24,744 nucleotides of DNA from positions 1 to 24,744 of the forward strand of contig JBMGUZ010000039.1 in NCBI GenBank assembly GCA_051530055.1, read 5' to 3'. Origin of the DNA: Neoechinorhynchus agilis (Eukaryota > Acanthocephala). This document shows, in pieces, positions 10,115 to 20,944 of this stretch. Both the position numbers and the translations under genes were made by a program. Under the pieces are notes generated by a model. That model did not search any database. It saw nothing but the letters and a program-made list of their open reading frames with translations, and was not told the DNA's origin. Numbering within the stretch: position 1 is the first letter of the stretch; each line of letters starts with the position of its first letter.

Positions 10115-11878
10115 TATTTTTTACCTTGGCACCGTAGTCTAAAACGACGAACGTAATATCCGTCATAATTATAAAAATTAAGTGGTCAACTCTCATTCCA
10201 AGGTGCTTTTGTGAGTCATTTATATTTGTTTTTGTTTGTTCCCGATCATTTCAACTCGCATTTAGACACTGGAACCAAAACTGTCCCAATAGAACCCAAA
10301 AATAAGCAACTAAAATACTTATCGAGGGTTCATTAGAAATTCTATCTATAAAGTTCATCATTTTTCTCAGTAATGACAAAAAAACTTTTAAAATTTTAAC
10401 ATCTCAAAGATTTTAATCGTAATTTGTCTTTAGAGTGATCGATTTTTTTGTTCATTTAAGTAACATAATGATTAGAGCGTTTAATTTTATTGAGTAACAA
10501 TGCCGGTAAGATATTTTCTTAATGGTGCGAGGTAAAGGAGGGTGAAAAGAATAAAAAAAAAAAAAGAGCGGCCACCCAACATCTAAAGTTCTATATCTGC
10601 ATCAAAACTGAAGGAGTTATTAATTGCAAAGGAGTCAGTTCCTCACAGAAAGCGAGAAACGATACTTGGAAATACCGACTAAGAAATGGCCGCATTCCAT
10701 CACTCTGAAGGCGATCTCAATAAAATCTTGAGATGTTCTTGAAAGATGAACGTTCTATCTCTCATTTCAGTGGAACGCTTAAAATACGATTTATCTCCAG
10801 TAACTTCTGGAGACGATTACAAACCTAGAAATCTCCTGTACGAACTGTAAAATGTTCGAGGAGAGATTTGAATTCACAATCTTGTTTTTCATTTAGAGAC
10901 TTAAAAGTGGGATAACCATACCCCGAACCGTTACCAACCCCACGTCAAAAATGCTTTAACGCTAATTTCATGTTCACTTTTTAATCTTTCCATGTAAGAA
11001 TATCGCAATTACTATATATTATGAAATACATAAATTCAAAGGATCTAAAACATATTTTAATGAACAAAGTGGACATTATCAAATATTTAAGACGTAATGA
11101 TATAAGAAGACGAGTTTTACTAAAAACTCCGGACTTCAATCATTCATTAAATGTTAATTTGTGTTTATATTTGAATGGATGACTGTGATAAATAGATAAT
11201 TTTAGTCTTCTGAACATTCCTCGTGAGAGACTTTTTTGATTTACACTTATTCAACAATGAACATTACAGGTCAATAATTCCGTTTATACTTATTTCAAGA
11301 CGGTTTTGATGAAATTTCCGTCAATCAGTATCCGATTTTTTCACTTGAGACGTTTTATTCTTACATCCGAGAAATGCCAACATCCGATACTTTAGTAAAA
11401 GTTTTAGCTGTAATCAAACTGAAAAAAAAGCTATGCCATTATCTCTGCTCGGATCTAGAAAGAGAGACGTGTTTGTAGCGCAATTGGCTTCTGGTTGACC
11501 GCAATTAACTATTCTAAGATCGTTTGAGGGTTATTTTCTCTTGAACGTAATCAGATCAATTTCGGGTTCTTCTGATTGGGATCACCAATGGATCGCATAC
11601 ACAAGGAACTGTCTTTGGTGGATTGGATCTTTTTTTATAAAAATCCGATAGATAATCTATTGGATTGAATCGATGCCTTTTGCGTCGTCAATGAATAAGT
11701 ACTCAGTGTGGCTAATATATGAGAAGATGATGCAGATTCGCGAGATGACAGATTTCATAAAGCAAATCGGCTTCAATGTTCGGATTGATCGATTCAATTC
11801 ATTGGCGTCTTCCTTGCTCGCGAGCATAGAAACAATGATTCGAACATGGGCCTTGCAGAAAGATGGCATTTTAGACCA
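10115..11878 (+). repeat. Inner, imperfect inverted-repeat arm (left)
   Basis: This stretch pairs with 12882-14630 but not perfectly. Differences read directly are substitutions at 10115, 10135, 10703, 10729, 10777, 10823, 10856, 10892 and 11266; a 1-base difference in a T run near 11340; a 2-base indel near 11378; a 1-base difference in an A run near 11397; and a replaced patch at about 10533-10600. Long runs between these match exactly (for example 10136-10530). It is AT-rich and, apart from the ORF near its inner end, holds no gene I recognise. Its outer limit cannot be seen because it merges into the perfect outer arm. Confidence 0.9.
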
Positions 11879-11912
11879 GAAAAACCTTTGGAGAATTATT
11901 GGCATTGTCTAA
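11673..11912 (+). CDS. Uncharacterised ORF crossing the left arm/spacer border
   Basis: An ATG-initiated frame of 79 codons. Its first 69 or so residues lie in the inner arm and are identical to the mirror ORF at 12833-13087; the last residues come from the spacer and differ. The arm part is less AT-rich than its surroundings and predicts a mostly helical, hydrophobic/basic stretch. I do not recognise a family. The opposite strand is also open over the same interval (11657-11905), so an open frame is weak evidence here. It could be an exon of a gene broken by the rearrangement, or chance. Confidence 0.25.
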   Translation: MPFASSMNKYSVWLIYEKMMQIREMTDFIKQIGFNVRIDRFNSLASSLLASIETMIRTWALQKDGILDQKNLWRIIGIV

Positions 11913-12881
11913 ATCGGCAACTTCAAAACTTAAGTCGCAAAATGACTACTCTGAGCCGGATCTAAAAAACAAATCTCAATTCGAGATAAAAATCAGCGAC
12001 GTCAGAGGTTTAATAAAACGCAGATAACGAACGAAATGCGAAACAAGAAACTCTCGTATTGATGGAATGGATACATGTCGAAACGTCACGGAACCTACGA
12101 TTTATCATTAAAATTTAATGAATATATAAGTCTATTTTTTGAAGTCAGGTTTTACCGGTTACATTTATTCTGTGTCAGAGTTTTGACTTTTTTTTAAGCA
12201 TTGAGTACACATCCCACCATTATGGTTTAAGGAATATCATAAGATCACTTAAAGCCCTCACGGAATAATGACATAGGTGAGAAATCGGTAGTTGGTCATT
12301 GATGCGATTGGTCAATTGAGTTCAGTACCGAGAATCCGGGGTAATGCGAGGTGCTTTAGAAAAGAGAACATCGTGTTGCGAATGATTAAAATAGTCAAGT
12401 AGAAGGTTAAAAAAGTATGGATTATTTTTAGAAGTGAAGCCGCCAGGGTAACTTTGCTAATTCGAGATTCCGTTGAGCGAGTTTAACACATCTTCGGGAT
12501 GTGGAACTGACGGTCTTTTGTTTATGACTCAATGAAACTCGCATAAAAAGCTAAATCAACAGTCGCAAAACATTTCAGCGGAATTTATAAACAAAATTCC
12601 GCGCAAAGTACAATTTTGGTCAATCGTCGGTTTCGTCACGATATCGAAATTGCATTCTTACGGACCTCCGTCGCCTCATTAAACTTAATTGCCCATTGAG
12701 ATTTTTTCGTATCCTGAAAACATCACGAATGATCAACCAGAGAAGAACTCGTCAGATTAAAGGGAATTTGTTGAAGAGGCGACGGCGTTGCACTATAACG
12801 AAGACTTCATAGGCGCCCACAGGATGAAAAAATTATTCAAGGGGATTTCGGTACACGACGGATCGATACCGGTTGTATTTT
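11879..12881. other. Unique central spacer of the palindrome
   Basis: Past 11878 on the left and 12882 on the right the two halves stop matching, and comparing the first 200 or so bases inward from each side shows no residual similarity. The spacer is AT-rich with no open frame above about 60 codons of its own. The only long frames that touch it enter from the arms. I see no tRNA, promoter or mobile-element hallmark in it. Confidence 0.85.
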
Positions 12882-13087
12882 TGGTCTAAAATGCCATCTT
12901 TCTGCAAGGCCCATGTTCGAATCATTGTTTCTATGCTCGCGAGCAAGGAAGACGCCAATGAATTGAATCGATCAATCCGAACATTGAAGCCGATTTGCTT
13001 TATGAAATCTGTCATCTCGCGAATCTGCATCATCTTCTCATATATTAGCCACACTGAGTACTTATTCATTGACGACGCAAAAGGCAT
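12833..13087 (-). CDS. Uncharacterised ORF crossing the right arm/spacer border
   Basis: Mirror of the ORF at 11673-11912 over its first 69 or so residues. It then runs into the other end of the spacer and gains a different 15-residue tail. The two copies therefore share an N-terminal part and have unrelated C-termini set by the spacer border. The complementary strand is open too (12873-13103). No family recognised. Confidence 0.25.
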   Translation of the reverse strand: MPFASSMNKYSVWLIYEKMMQIREMTDFIKQIGFNVRIDRFNSLASSLLASIETMIRTWALQKDGILDQKYNRYRSVVYRNPLE

Positions 13088-14630
13088 CGATTCAATCCAA
13101 TAGATTATCTATCGGATTTTTATAAAAAAAGATCCAATCCACCAAAGACAGTTCCTTGTGTATGCGATCCATTGGTGATCCCAATCAGAAGAACCCGAAA
13201 TTGATCTGATTACGTTCAAGAGAAAATAACCCTCAAACGATCTTAGAATAGTTAATTGCGGTCAACCAGAAGCCAATTGCGCTACAAACACGTCTCTCTT
13301 TCTAGATCCGAGCAGAGATAATGGCATAGCTTTTTTTTCAGTTTGATTACAGCTAAAACTTTACTAAAGTATCGGATGTTGCCGCATTTCTCGGATGTAA
13401 GAATAAAACGTCTCAAGTGAAAAAAATCGGATACTGATTGACGGAAATTTCATCAAAACCGTCTTGAAATAAGTATAAACGGAATTATTGACCTGCAATG
13501 TTCATTGTTGAATAAGTGTAAATCAAAAAAGTCTCTCACGAGGAATGTTCAGAAGACTAAAATTATCTATTTATCACAGTCATCCATTCAAATATAAACA
13601 CAAATTAACATTTAATGAATGATTGAAGTCCGGAGTTTTTAGTAAAACTCGTCTTCTTATATCATTACGTCTTAAATATTTGATAATGTCCACTTTGTTC
13701 ATTAAAATATGTTTTAGATCCTTTGAATTTATGTATTTCATAATATATAGTAATTGCGATATTCTTACATGGAAAGATTAAAAAGTGAACATGAAATTAG
13801 CGTTAAAGCATTTTTGACGTGGGGTTGGTAACGGTTCGGGGTATGGTTATCCCACTTTTAAGTCTCTAACTGAAAAACAAGATTGTGAATTCAAATCTCT
13901 CCTCGGACATTTTACAGTTCGTACAGGAGATTTCTAGGATTGTAATCGTCTCCAGAAGTTACTGGAGATAAATCGTATTTTAAGTGTTCCACTGAAATGA
14001 GAGATAGAACGTTCATCTTTCAAGAACATCTCGAGATTTTATTGAGATCGCCTTCAGAATGATGGAATGCGGCCATTTCTTAGTCGGTATTTCCAAGTAT
14101 CGTTTCTCGCTTTCTGTGAGGAACTGACTCCTTTGCAATTAATAACTCCTTCAGTTTTGATGCAGATATAGAATCCTTAGGATGTTGGGTGGCCGTTTGC
14201 CACCCTCCTTTACAACAACCAATTAAGAAAATATCTTACCGGCATTGTTACTCAATAAAATTAAACGCTCTAATCATTATGTTACTTAAATGAACAAAAA
14301 AATCGATCACTCTAAAGACAAATTACGATTAAAATCTTTGAGATGTTAAAATTTTAAAAGTTTTTTTGTCATTACTGAGAAAAATGATGAACTTTATAGA
14401 TAGAATTTCTAATGAACCCTCGATAAGTATTTTAGTTGCTTATTTTTGGGTTCTATTGGGACAGTTTTGGTTCCAGTGTCTAAATGCGAGTTGAAATGAT
14501 CGGGAACAAACAAAAACAAATATAAATGACTCACAAAAGCACCTTGGAATGAGAGTTGACCACTTAATTTTTATAATTATGACGGATATTACGTTCGTCG
14601 TTTTAGACTGCGGTGCCAAGGTAAAAAATG
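12882..14630 (-). repeat. Inner, imperfect inverted-repeat arm (right)
   Basis: Partner of 10115-11878, shorter by 15 bp in total. It carries G at 14630 and G at 14610 where a perfect mirror of the left arm would have A. Around 14187-14205 it has a small hairpin (GGGTGGC, loop CGTTT, GCCACCC), whereas the left arm has a longer A-rich insert between the same flanks. It is otherwise AT-rich non-coding DNA, apart from the ORF at its inner end. Confidence 0.9.
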
Positions 14631-14645
14631 GACTCCATCAAAATG

Positions 14646-14669
14646 AAAGGAAAATCGGGATTTTCCTTT
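14646..14669. repeat. Short perfect hairpin near the identity boundary (right)
   Basis: AAAGGAAAATC and GATTTTCCTTT form an 11-bp stem with a 2-base loop. The flanks (CATCA on one side, TTTTGATG on the other) can extend it with a small bulge. It lies 16 bp outside the last mismatch between the arms (14630), upstream of the zinc-finger gene. Confidence 0.7.
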
Positions 14670-14920
14670 GATGAACCTAAACTCTAAAATGGGTATGAAC
14701 ATCAAAGTTTCTCAATTCCGAAAACGTTTTGATAGACATCTGAAGAAGCTCCGATTTAACACATTGAGCGGTTCTTGGTTTGAGCTTCAAAATGTAGCCG
14801 TCACTTCAAATTTGCACACTAATTTTTTGTGCCACCGTCCACGACGTCAATATGCGCACTAAACGTGACCGCTAAATACCTGCTAGTTTTTTAGTGGGCT
14901 ACGATCGTTTGTTGCCGTTT
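14670..14920. other. 5' flank of the zinc-finger gene (right)
   Basis: Holds an ATG-started frame of 63 codons (14671-14862) that is basic and matches nothing I know. A short upstream ATG frame (14579-14620) ends at a GTAAAA donor-like site, and acceptor-like AGs at 14885-14886 and 14893-14894 precede the zinc-finger frame. The phases of these pieces do not agree with one another, so I could not build a convincing upstream exon. Treat this as 5' UTR, intron or unresolved first exon. The left mirror is 9825-10075. Confidence 0.4.
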
Positions 14921-16467
14921 ATGGATTTAGAATTCAAACAGCCACAGCGTCTAAGGAGGGTCAAGTCCGCGGACTTTCCGGAATCTCCGTACAAAGAACC
15001 AATGAGATCGATATCGATTGAACGCGATGTGCCTTTGGATATCAAGTCACATGAATGCCAATATTCCTCGGACGTGAGCAAGCATCAGAATCGGAAACAT
15101 AAAGAACGACCAATGAATGTAATCAATATACGATCGGATCCACAAAAAAGTCCCATTCCGAAGCCGGATCCCCGTTCAAAACGAAGAACACTCAGGTCTC
15201 CAAAGGCAGGTAGATTGGTTTGCGATGTTTGTGATAAATTCGGCACATATTCTGCCGATAAGTTCTATATTCACATGGCAGCACATCGAAATTTGAAACC
15301 GTTCAAGTGTTCATATTGCGGTCAACGAGCAAACTATAAGTCCGATGTACAAAAGCACATCAGAAATAGAAAAAAGTATGAAGCACATGACGGCGTTGTT
15401 CAGATTTTGCCCGAAGTTGAAGCACGAGCAACAATTGATGATTATATATTGGAAAGACATCGCCAGTCAACTCAGAGGAGACGAACACAAGTGCAAATTC
15501 AATCAACTTCATCAGCATCATTGGCCATATTATCGCAAACAGCATCGCGAGTATGTTTTCCGGCTCCAATAAAGCGATCCAATACAACTGATTGCCCGGT
15601 AATTCAAAAAATAGGCAAATCGGACAAGGCCAATTCATCAACTGAAAATAATTTCACCCGTCATTTGTATGGCTATAGATCGTATTATGGTATATTAAAG
15701 AGAATTAAAGATTTAGCTCCGATGTTCATAGGGTCTTTAGCGACGAACTTGGACTGAATCATAAATGCACGAGATGCTTTTATAGGTGCAATACTAAAAT
15801 AGATTTCCATAATCATTTCGAGGAGCACCATAATAATTTTGGTTGTGTTTTGGAAGTTCCTCAAAGTCAATCGTTAGACTACCTTATACTTCCAAGATTA
15901 ATTGCAAGAAAAACATTTTTCATGTACGAAGATACGTTTGGAAACTTGCTGGATAAACCGTTCCTTGCTGGCTTTATTGAATACAACGAGGAATCATTTG
16001 AACGAGTATTATCTAAGGTAGCCGTCAATGTTCTCAATGCAGTGAATATCGCAAAATCTTCTCCAGAATCTTCGAATGATCACATGGTTCATGCCAATAG
16101 ATGTTTATTTGACTTTCTCGAAGTGTATACTGCAAACGATCCAGTTAGAAGTGACAAGATCAAGGAAGTTAGCCAAGCACTCCAAGAAAATGCAATTAAA
16201 ATTGAAAGTTGTGATACTGCAAAGAAGGTTGCATATAGTTGCTCGTCTTGTGTCAGGTTCAGTACGTTCAACGAAGCAGAGGCCGCGACTCATTTGTTTT
16301 TGCACTTACAAAATGGAGGAATTCACTGCTCAAAATGCAATTATTCGTGCAAATTCTACAATCTGGCGATTGTTCATAACATAAAAATGCACGGAAATAA
16401 GGCGATTATGCGCTTAGTATCACAGGACAAAAATTCAAGGATCATAAAGAGAAGACAAAAGATGTAG
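14921..16467 (+). CDS. C2H2 zinc-finger protein, three exons (right copy)
   Basis: A probable nuclear nucleic-acid-binding protein of about 426 residues; targets unknown. Exons 14921-15375, 15476-15550 and 15717-16467 join in frame across GT-AG introns of 100 and 166 bp (donors GTATGA and GTATGT). Visible fingers are C101-x2-C104-x13-H118-x3-H122 followed by an RNLKPF linker; C130-x2-C133-x12-H146 with an irregular second histidine position; C194-x2-C197-x12-H210-x3-H214; C352-x2-C355-x13-H369-x3-H373; and C381-x2-C384-x12-H397-x4-H402. Residues 45-60 and 156-175 look like eroded fingers. The middle (about 220-345) is a finger-free helical region. The ATG at 14921 is the first in frame, but an upstream exon may exist. 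An AATAAA lies 22 bases past the stop. The splice model is inferred by eye; the finger motifs are directly visible. Confidence 0.8.
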
Positions 16468-16488
16468 AATCTATCGCAATGTTGTTTC

Positions 16489-16494
16489 AATAAA
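16489..16494 (+). terminator. Poly(A) signal of the zinc-finger gene (right)
   Basis: AATAAA, 22 bases after the TAG stop at 16465-16467. The 3' UTR would be very short, as expected in a compact genome. Confidence 0.65.
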
Positions 16495-16703
16495 ACGTTA
16501 TCGCTGACTTTTGTAATCAATACAAATTGATTTTTAGTTGTCATCTTTTCTACTGCGATCTTTAAAAGTGTGACCATATACTGGTATCGAAAATACTTTC
16601 TAAGCGATCATTATAACTTTTCAGCGTCCAATTTGTATTTCAAAAGTACAATATCACCCAACTCAATAACCACACGAATGAATAATCACCAAAAAATAGT
16701 TAC

Positions 16704-18321
16704 TTAGTGTTTGAATTGTTGATGCATGTTTAGGGCGTAAAAAATAATAGAATTTATTAAATCCGATATTTCGGAACCTTTATCTTGCACGCGTTCATCA
16801 AGGTTTCTTGTACTCCCAAATTTAAAAACTTACAAGTAACCTTCATAAAAGCAAGATATTGTGTTTGAAGATTAAATCGTTGACGCTTGTTTATGGCGTG
16901 AAGATTAAAAGAATTTATTAAATCCGATATTTCGGTACCGTCGTAATCTTGTACGCGTTCATCAAGGTTTCTTGTACTCACAAATTTAAAAACTTACAAG
17001 CAGCCTTCATAAAAGCACGAGATTATGTTTGAAGATTGAATTGTTGATTCTTGTTTATGGCGTAAAAATTAAAAGAATTTATTAAATCCGATATTTTGGT
17101 ACCGTAATCTTGTACGCGTTCATCAAGGTTTCTTGTACTCACAAATTAGAAAACTTACAAGCAGCCTTCATGAAAGCACGAGATTGTGTTCGAAGATTGA
17201 ATTGTTGATTCTTGTTTATGGCGTAAATATTAAAAGAATTTATTAAATCCGATATTTCGGTACCGTAATCTTGGACGCGTTCATCAAGGTTTCTTGTACT
17301 CACAAATTTAAAAACTTACAAGCAACCTCGACAAAGGCACGAGATTGTGTTTGAAGATTAAATCGTTGATGATTGTTTATGGCGTGAAGATTAAAAGAAT
17401 TTATTCGATATTTCGGTAACGTAATCTTGCTCGCATTCATCAATGCTTCTTGTACTCACAAATTTGAAAACTTACAAGCAGCCTTCAAAAACACGAGATT
17501 GTGTTTGAAGATTAAATTGTTGATTCTTGTTTATGGCGTAAAAATTAAAAGAATTTATTAAATCCGATATTTCGGTACCGTAATCTTGCACGCGTTCATC
17601 AATGTTTCTTGTACTCACAAATTTAAAAACTTACAGGCAGCCTTCATAAAAGCACGAGAATGTGTTCGAAGATTGAATTGTTGATTCTTGTTCATGGCGT
17701 AAAAATTAAAAGAATTTATTAAATCCGATATTTCGGTAACGTAATCTTGCTCGCATTCATCAATGTTTCTTGTACTCACAAATTTAAAAACTTACAGGCA
17801 GCCTTCATAAAAGCACGAGAATGTGTTCGAAGATTGAATTGTTGATTCTTGTTCATGGCGTAAAAATTAAAAGAATTTATTAAATCCGATATTTCGGTAA
17901 CGTAATCTTGCTCGCATTCATCAATGTTTCTTGTACTCACAAATTTAAAAACTTACAGGCAGCCTTCATAAAAGCACGAGAATGTGTTCGAAGATTGAAT
18001 TGTTGATTCTTGTTCATGGCGTAAAAATTAAAAGAATTTATTAAATCCGATATTTCGGTAACGTAATCTTGCTCGCATTCATCAATGTTTCTTGTACTCA
18101 CAAATTTAAAAACTTACAGGCAGCCTTCATAAAAGCACGAGAATGTGTTCGAAGATTGAATTGTTGATTCTTGTTCATGGCGTAAAAATTAAAAGAATTT
18201 ATTAAATCCGATATTTCGGAACCGTAATCTTGCACGCGTTCATCAATGTTTCTTGTACTCACAAATTTGAAAACTTACAGTAACCTTGATAATAGCGCAC
18301 AAGACTGTGTGCCAGAAACAT
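16704..18321 (-). CDS. Candidate tandem-exon gene encoding 37-residue repeats (right)
   Basis: Mirror copy of the candidate gene at 6424-8041. It starts 127 bp from the ABCF2 start codon on the opposite strand (head-to-head) and ends 236 bp from the zinc-finger stop (tail-to-tail), which is the spacing of an independent transcription unit. The same three blocks are disrupted. It may equally be an exon-plus-intron unit amplified as a satellite and no longer translated. Confidence 0.4.
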
Positions 18322-18356
18322 TCGGATTTAGTGCATTGCTTTAATTTTTGCGCAAT
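16704..18356 (-). repeat. 161-bp tandem repeat array (right)
   Basis: Mirror of the array at 6390-8041, with the same copy number, the same unit lengths (including the 156, 159 and 164 variants) and the same order. Arrays of this kind normally change copy number quickly, so identical arrays on both arms mean either a very recent duplication or a single molecule read twice. Confidence 0.95.
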
Positions 18357-18448
18357 CTGAAACGAGAAGGTGAATGAGTATTGCGGGGACTTAATACACG
18401 GAAGAAACCTGTGTCATTATCCTCTCAAAATTTTTCTTTGAAATCACA

Positions 18449-20944
18449 ATGCCGGCAAATAAATCGCGAAGACGAAAGAGGGTGGAGAAGACCCGTCCTT
18501 CGCCTCAAGGGGGTACGTTTTAATTAATGGCATAGTTTTTTTAATATTGATTTCATCAGGTGATTGCGATAAAATACTATCGGATTGTTTTAATGTTCTC
18601 AGCCTTTGCGATAATTCGCATGCGAAGGCCCGAACGTGCACCGGAGTGTTAGCATCGAGTCCAAAAGGTCGAGATGTTCATATTAACGAGGTCTGTTTGA
18701 CATTTTACGGAAATGAAATCTTGTCAGACTCAAATTTGGAATTCAACCATGGTCGTCGATATGGACTAGTTGGTCCTAGTGGTAGCGGTAAATCATCCTT
18801 GTTGGCAGCGTTAGGAAATCGCGAATTTTGTATACCGGAACATATTGATATTTACTACCTAAGTCGTGAAATGGAAGCGTTGGATTTATCGGCTTTAGAG
18901 TGTGTAATGGAAGTGGACGTTGAACGAGTTAGACTTGAGAAGGAATCAGAGGAACTGGCTCATTGCTGTGACGAAGAATCACAGCAACGACTCATGGATA
19001 TCTTTGAAAGGCTCGAGGAGCTAAACGCCGATAAGGCGGAAGCTAGAGCAGGACGCATTCTTAGCGGTCTGGGATTCGACAAGGAAATGCAGCGTATATC
19101 ATTCTTTTGCCTCTGAAATTAGTCTTTGTAGTGTTGGAAATGCGGATTTTTTCATTGCCACTTTTATCTCAGAGGAAATTAATTGATTTTACAACTAATT
19201 TCCTCGTAGGAGGTGCCTGGAGGCTTCTCGGAAATAGAATTAGATTTCGTGTTGTTCTTGAGTTGTGGAGGGGACGGGTGAATATCCCCTGTCGCGAAAT
19301 ATTTTATTGAGATATTTCGAGCCTCATTAGTCATTGCTTGGAGGTAGAGAATTCTCTCGATGATTTCTTGTTGTGTGTCCATCGAAGCCGAGATGTTTGA
19401 CCCTCTTTTTAAGGAATCTATTTTTGGGTTTTCGGAATGGCATTTAATTCATCGAATGTTGGAGGCAAACGTGTGTGGTAAGAAATGCAAGGATTTCAGT
19501 GGTGGTTGGCGGATGCGTTTGTCCTTAGCAAGAGCTTTGTTTGTTTATCCGTCGATGCTTTTGTTGGACGAGCCAACAAATCATTTGGATTTGAACGCTT
19601 GTGTATGGCTGGAAAATGAGTTACAAAAGTATGTGGGTTTAGGACGATGACACACTCCCCTCCCCGCCACTGGTTATTTAGGTACCACCGAATTTTGGTT
19701 GTTGTATCCCACTCGCAAGATTTCTTAAATGGCGTATGTACGAATATTATACACTTAAACGATAGATCTAAGAAATTATTTTATTACACGGTACATCGAT
19801 AATTGTGTATTTCTTCTCATCAAAACGTGATTCAATTTTTAGGGAAATTACGAACAATATGTAATCACAAAATTGGAGAGTCAAGTGAATCAGATGAAAC
19901 GGTATCAAACTCAACAAGATAAGATAAAGGATCTACAAGTATGTTTTCTGCTTCGCTTTTTATTGACTTTATTTAGCATAACGAAGGACTTTATAGCGAA
20001 ATATCGCAGCGGCCAACGCGCAAAGCAAGCGACAAGTCGACTCAAGGAGGTTGAGCGAATGAAAAGTGCGGGGTTTGTTGAAAAAGTAGCAACTGATTCG
20101 GTAGGGCGCCTTGTTTTTTAATCGATTTACCATTATCGGCTTAGGTTATATCTTTTTGTTTTCCTGATCCAGACGAAATTCCTCCTCCGGTGATAATGGT
20201 GGAAGAAGTTTGCTTTAGCTATAGTCCTACATCTCCGCTCATAATTAAAGGGGTTGATTTTGGTCTCGACTTAGACTCAAGAATCGCATTAGTGGGAGCT
20301 AACGGAGTTGGTAAGAGTACTCTTCTAAAACTGATAGATGGTACGCTTGAGCCCACGTCCGGTCAGGTCAGGCGCAATAGCCGCGTTCGGATAGTCAGAT
20401 ACCATCAGGTACGCATATTTTCTCTCCTTTGTGTATGTTCATTAACGAAAATTAGCACTTGAACGAGTCACTCGATCTAAATAAGTCAGCAATCGAATAC
20501 TTGATGGAAAGTTATCCAAAAGAGACGGATATAGATGAAATTAGAAAGGCAGTTGGTAGGTTCGGACTGAGTGGGAGACAACAAACATGCCCAATGAGCA
20601 ATCTTTCTGATGGGCAACGCTGTAGAATCGTGATGGCTTGGATGGCATTTAAAGCCCCTCACATTTTACTCTTGGACGAACCAACCAATCACTTGGATAT
20701 GGACACCATTGATGCTTTGGCGACAGCTATAAACGCGTATAAAGGCGGATTGCTGCTTGTTTCTCATGACTTCAATCTGATTGGACAAGTAAGCACATAA
20801 ACCGTTAGCGAAATCTATAATTTACTTTAAAAATAGGTAGCTGACGAGATTTGGGTTTGTAAGGGAACAAAGGGAATGGAGAAATGGAAAGGGGACATAT
20901 ACTCCTATAAAAAAGCACTTTTAAGGAAAATGTCGAAAATATGA
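18449..20944 (+). CDS. ABCF2: ABC-F family ATPase, ABCF2 orthologue, nine exons (right copy)
   Basis: A soluble twin-ATPase protein of the ABC-F group, which acts with ribosomes rather than as a transporter. Exons 18449-18512, 18560-19093, 19388-19628, 19682-19790, 19843-19938, 19987-20100, 20145-20408, 20456-20788 and 20837-20944 join to 620 residues, close to the usual 620-625 of animal ABCF2. All introns are GT-AG; seven are 44-53 bp and the second is 294 bp. The N-terminus is basic ([14 protein letters not shown]). Walker A 1 is GPSGSGKSS (about 93-101), the signature is FSGGW (about 236-240), and Walker B 1 is [11 protein letters not shown] (D260, E261), followed by [11 protein letters not shown]. 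The linker contains a GNYEQYV motif. Walker A 2 is GANGVGKST (about 437-445), signature LSDGQ (about 524-528), Walker B 2 [11 protein letters not shown] (D548, E549), then [24 protein letters not shown] and [16 protein letters not shown] are ABCF2-type stretches. About 37 extra residues precede the first signature. All catalytic residues are present. Confidence 0.93.
19094..19387 (+). other. Oversized intron 2 of ABCF2 with nested hairpins (right)
   Basis: At 294 bp this intron is about six times longer than the other seven. It holds GAGGAAATTA (19172-19181) inverted at 19196-19205 with a 14-base loop; CGAAATAT (19295-19302) inverted at 19312-19319; and the 12-bp perfect palindrome AGAGAATTCTCT (19346-19357). 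A 24/25 match to its CGAAATAT hairpin lies elsewhere on the arm (22990-23014). These points suggest an old insertion or a structured RNA inside the intron; I do not recognise a family. The left mirror is 5358-5651. Confidence 0.55.
19296..19320 (+). repeat. Dispersed hairpin motif, copy in ABCF2 intron 2 (right)
   Basis: GAAATATTTTATTGAGA followed by TATTTCGA, then GCCTCA. It matches 22990-23014 at 24 of 25 bases, and that copy is also followed by GCCTCA after 8 extra bases. A third, looser copy on the opposite strand lies at 23119-23150. The left mirrors are 5425-5449, 1731-1755 and 1595-1626. Probably remnants of a small repeat family; the minus strand contains CTCAATAAAAT. Confidence 0.5.

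Noticed and set aside
10115-14630. Inner inverted repeat plus spacer as a foldback-type DNA transposon with long terminal inverted repeats
   Set aside because: No transposase, no recognisable terminal motif and no target-site duplication can be seen, because the outer limits merge into the palindrome. Possible but unsupported.
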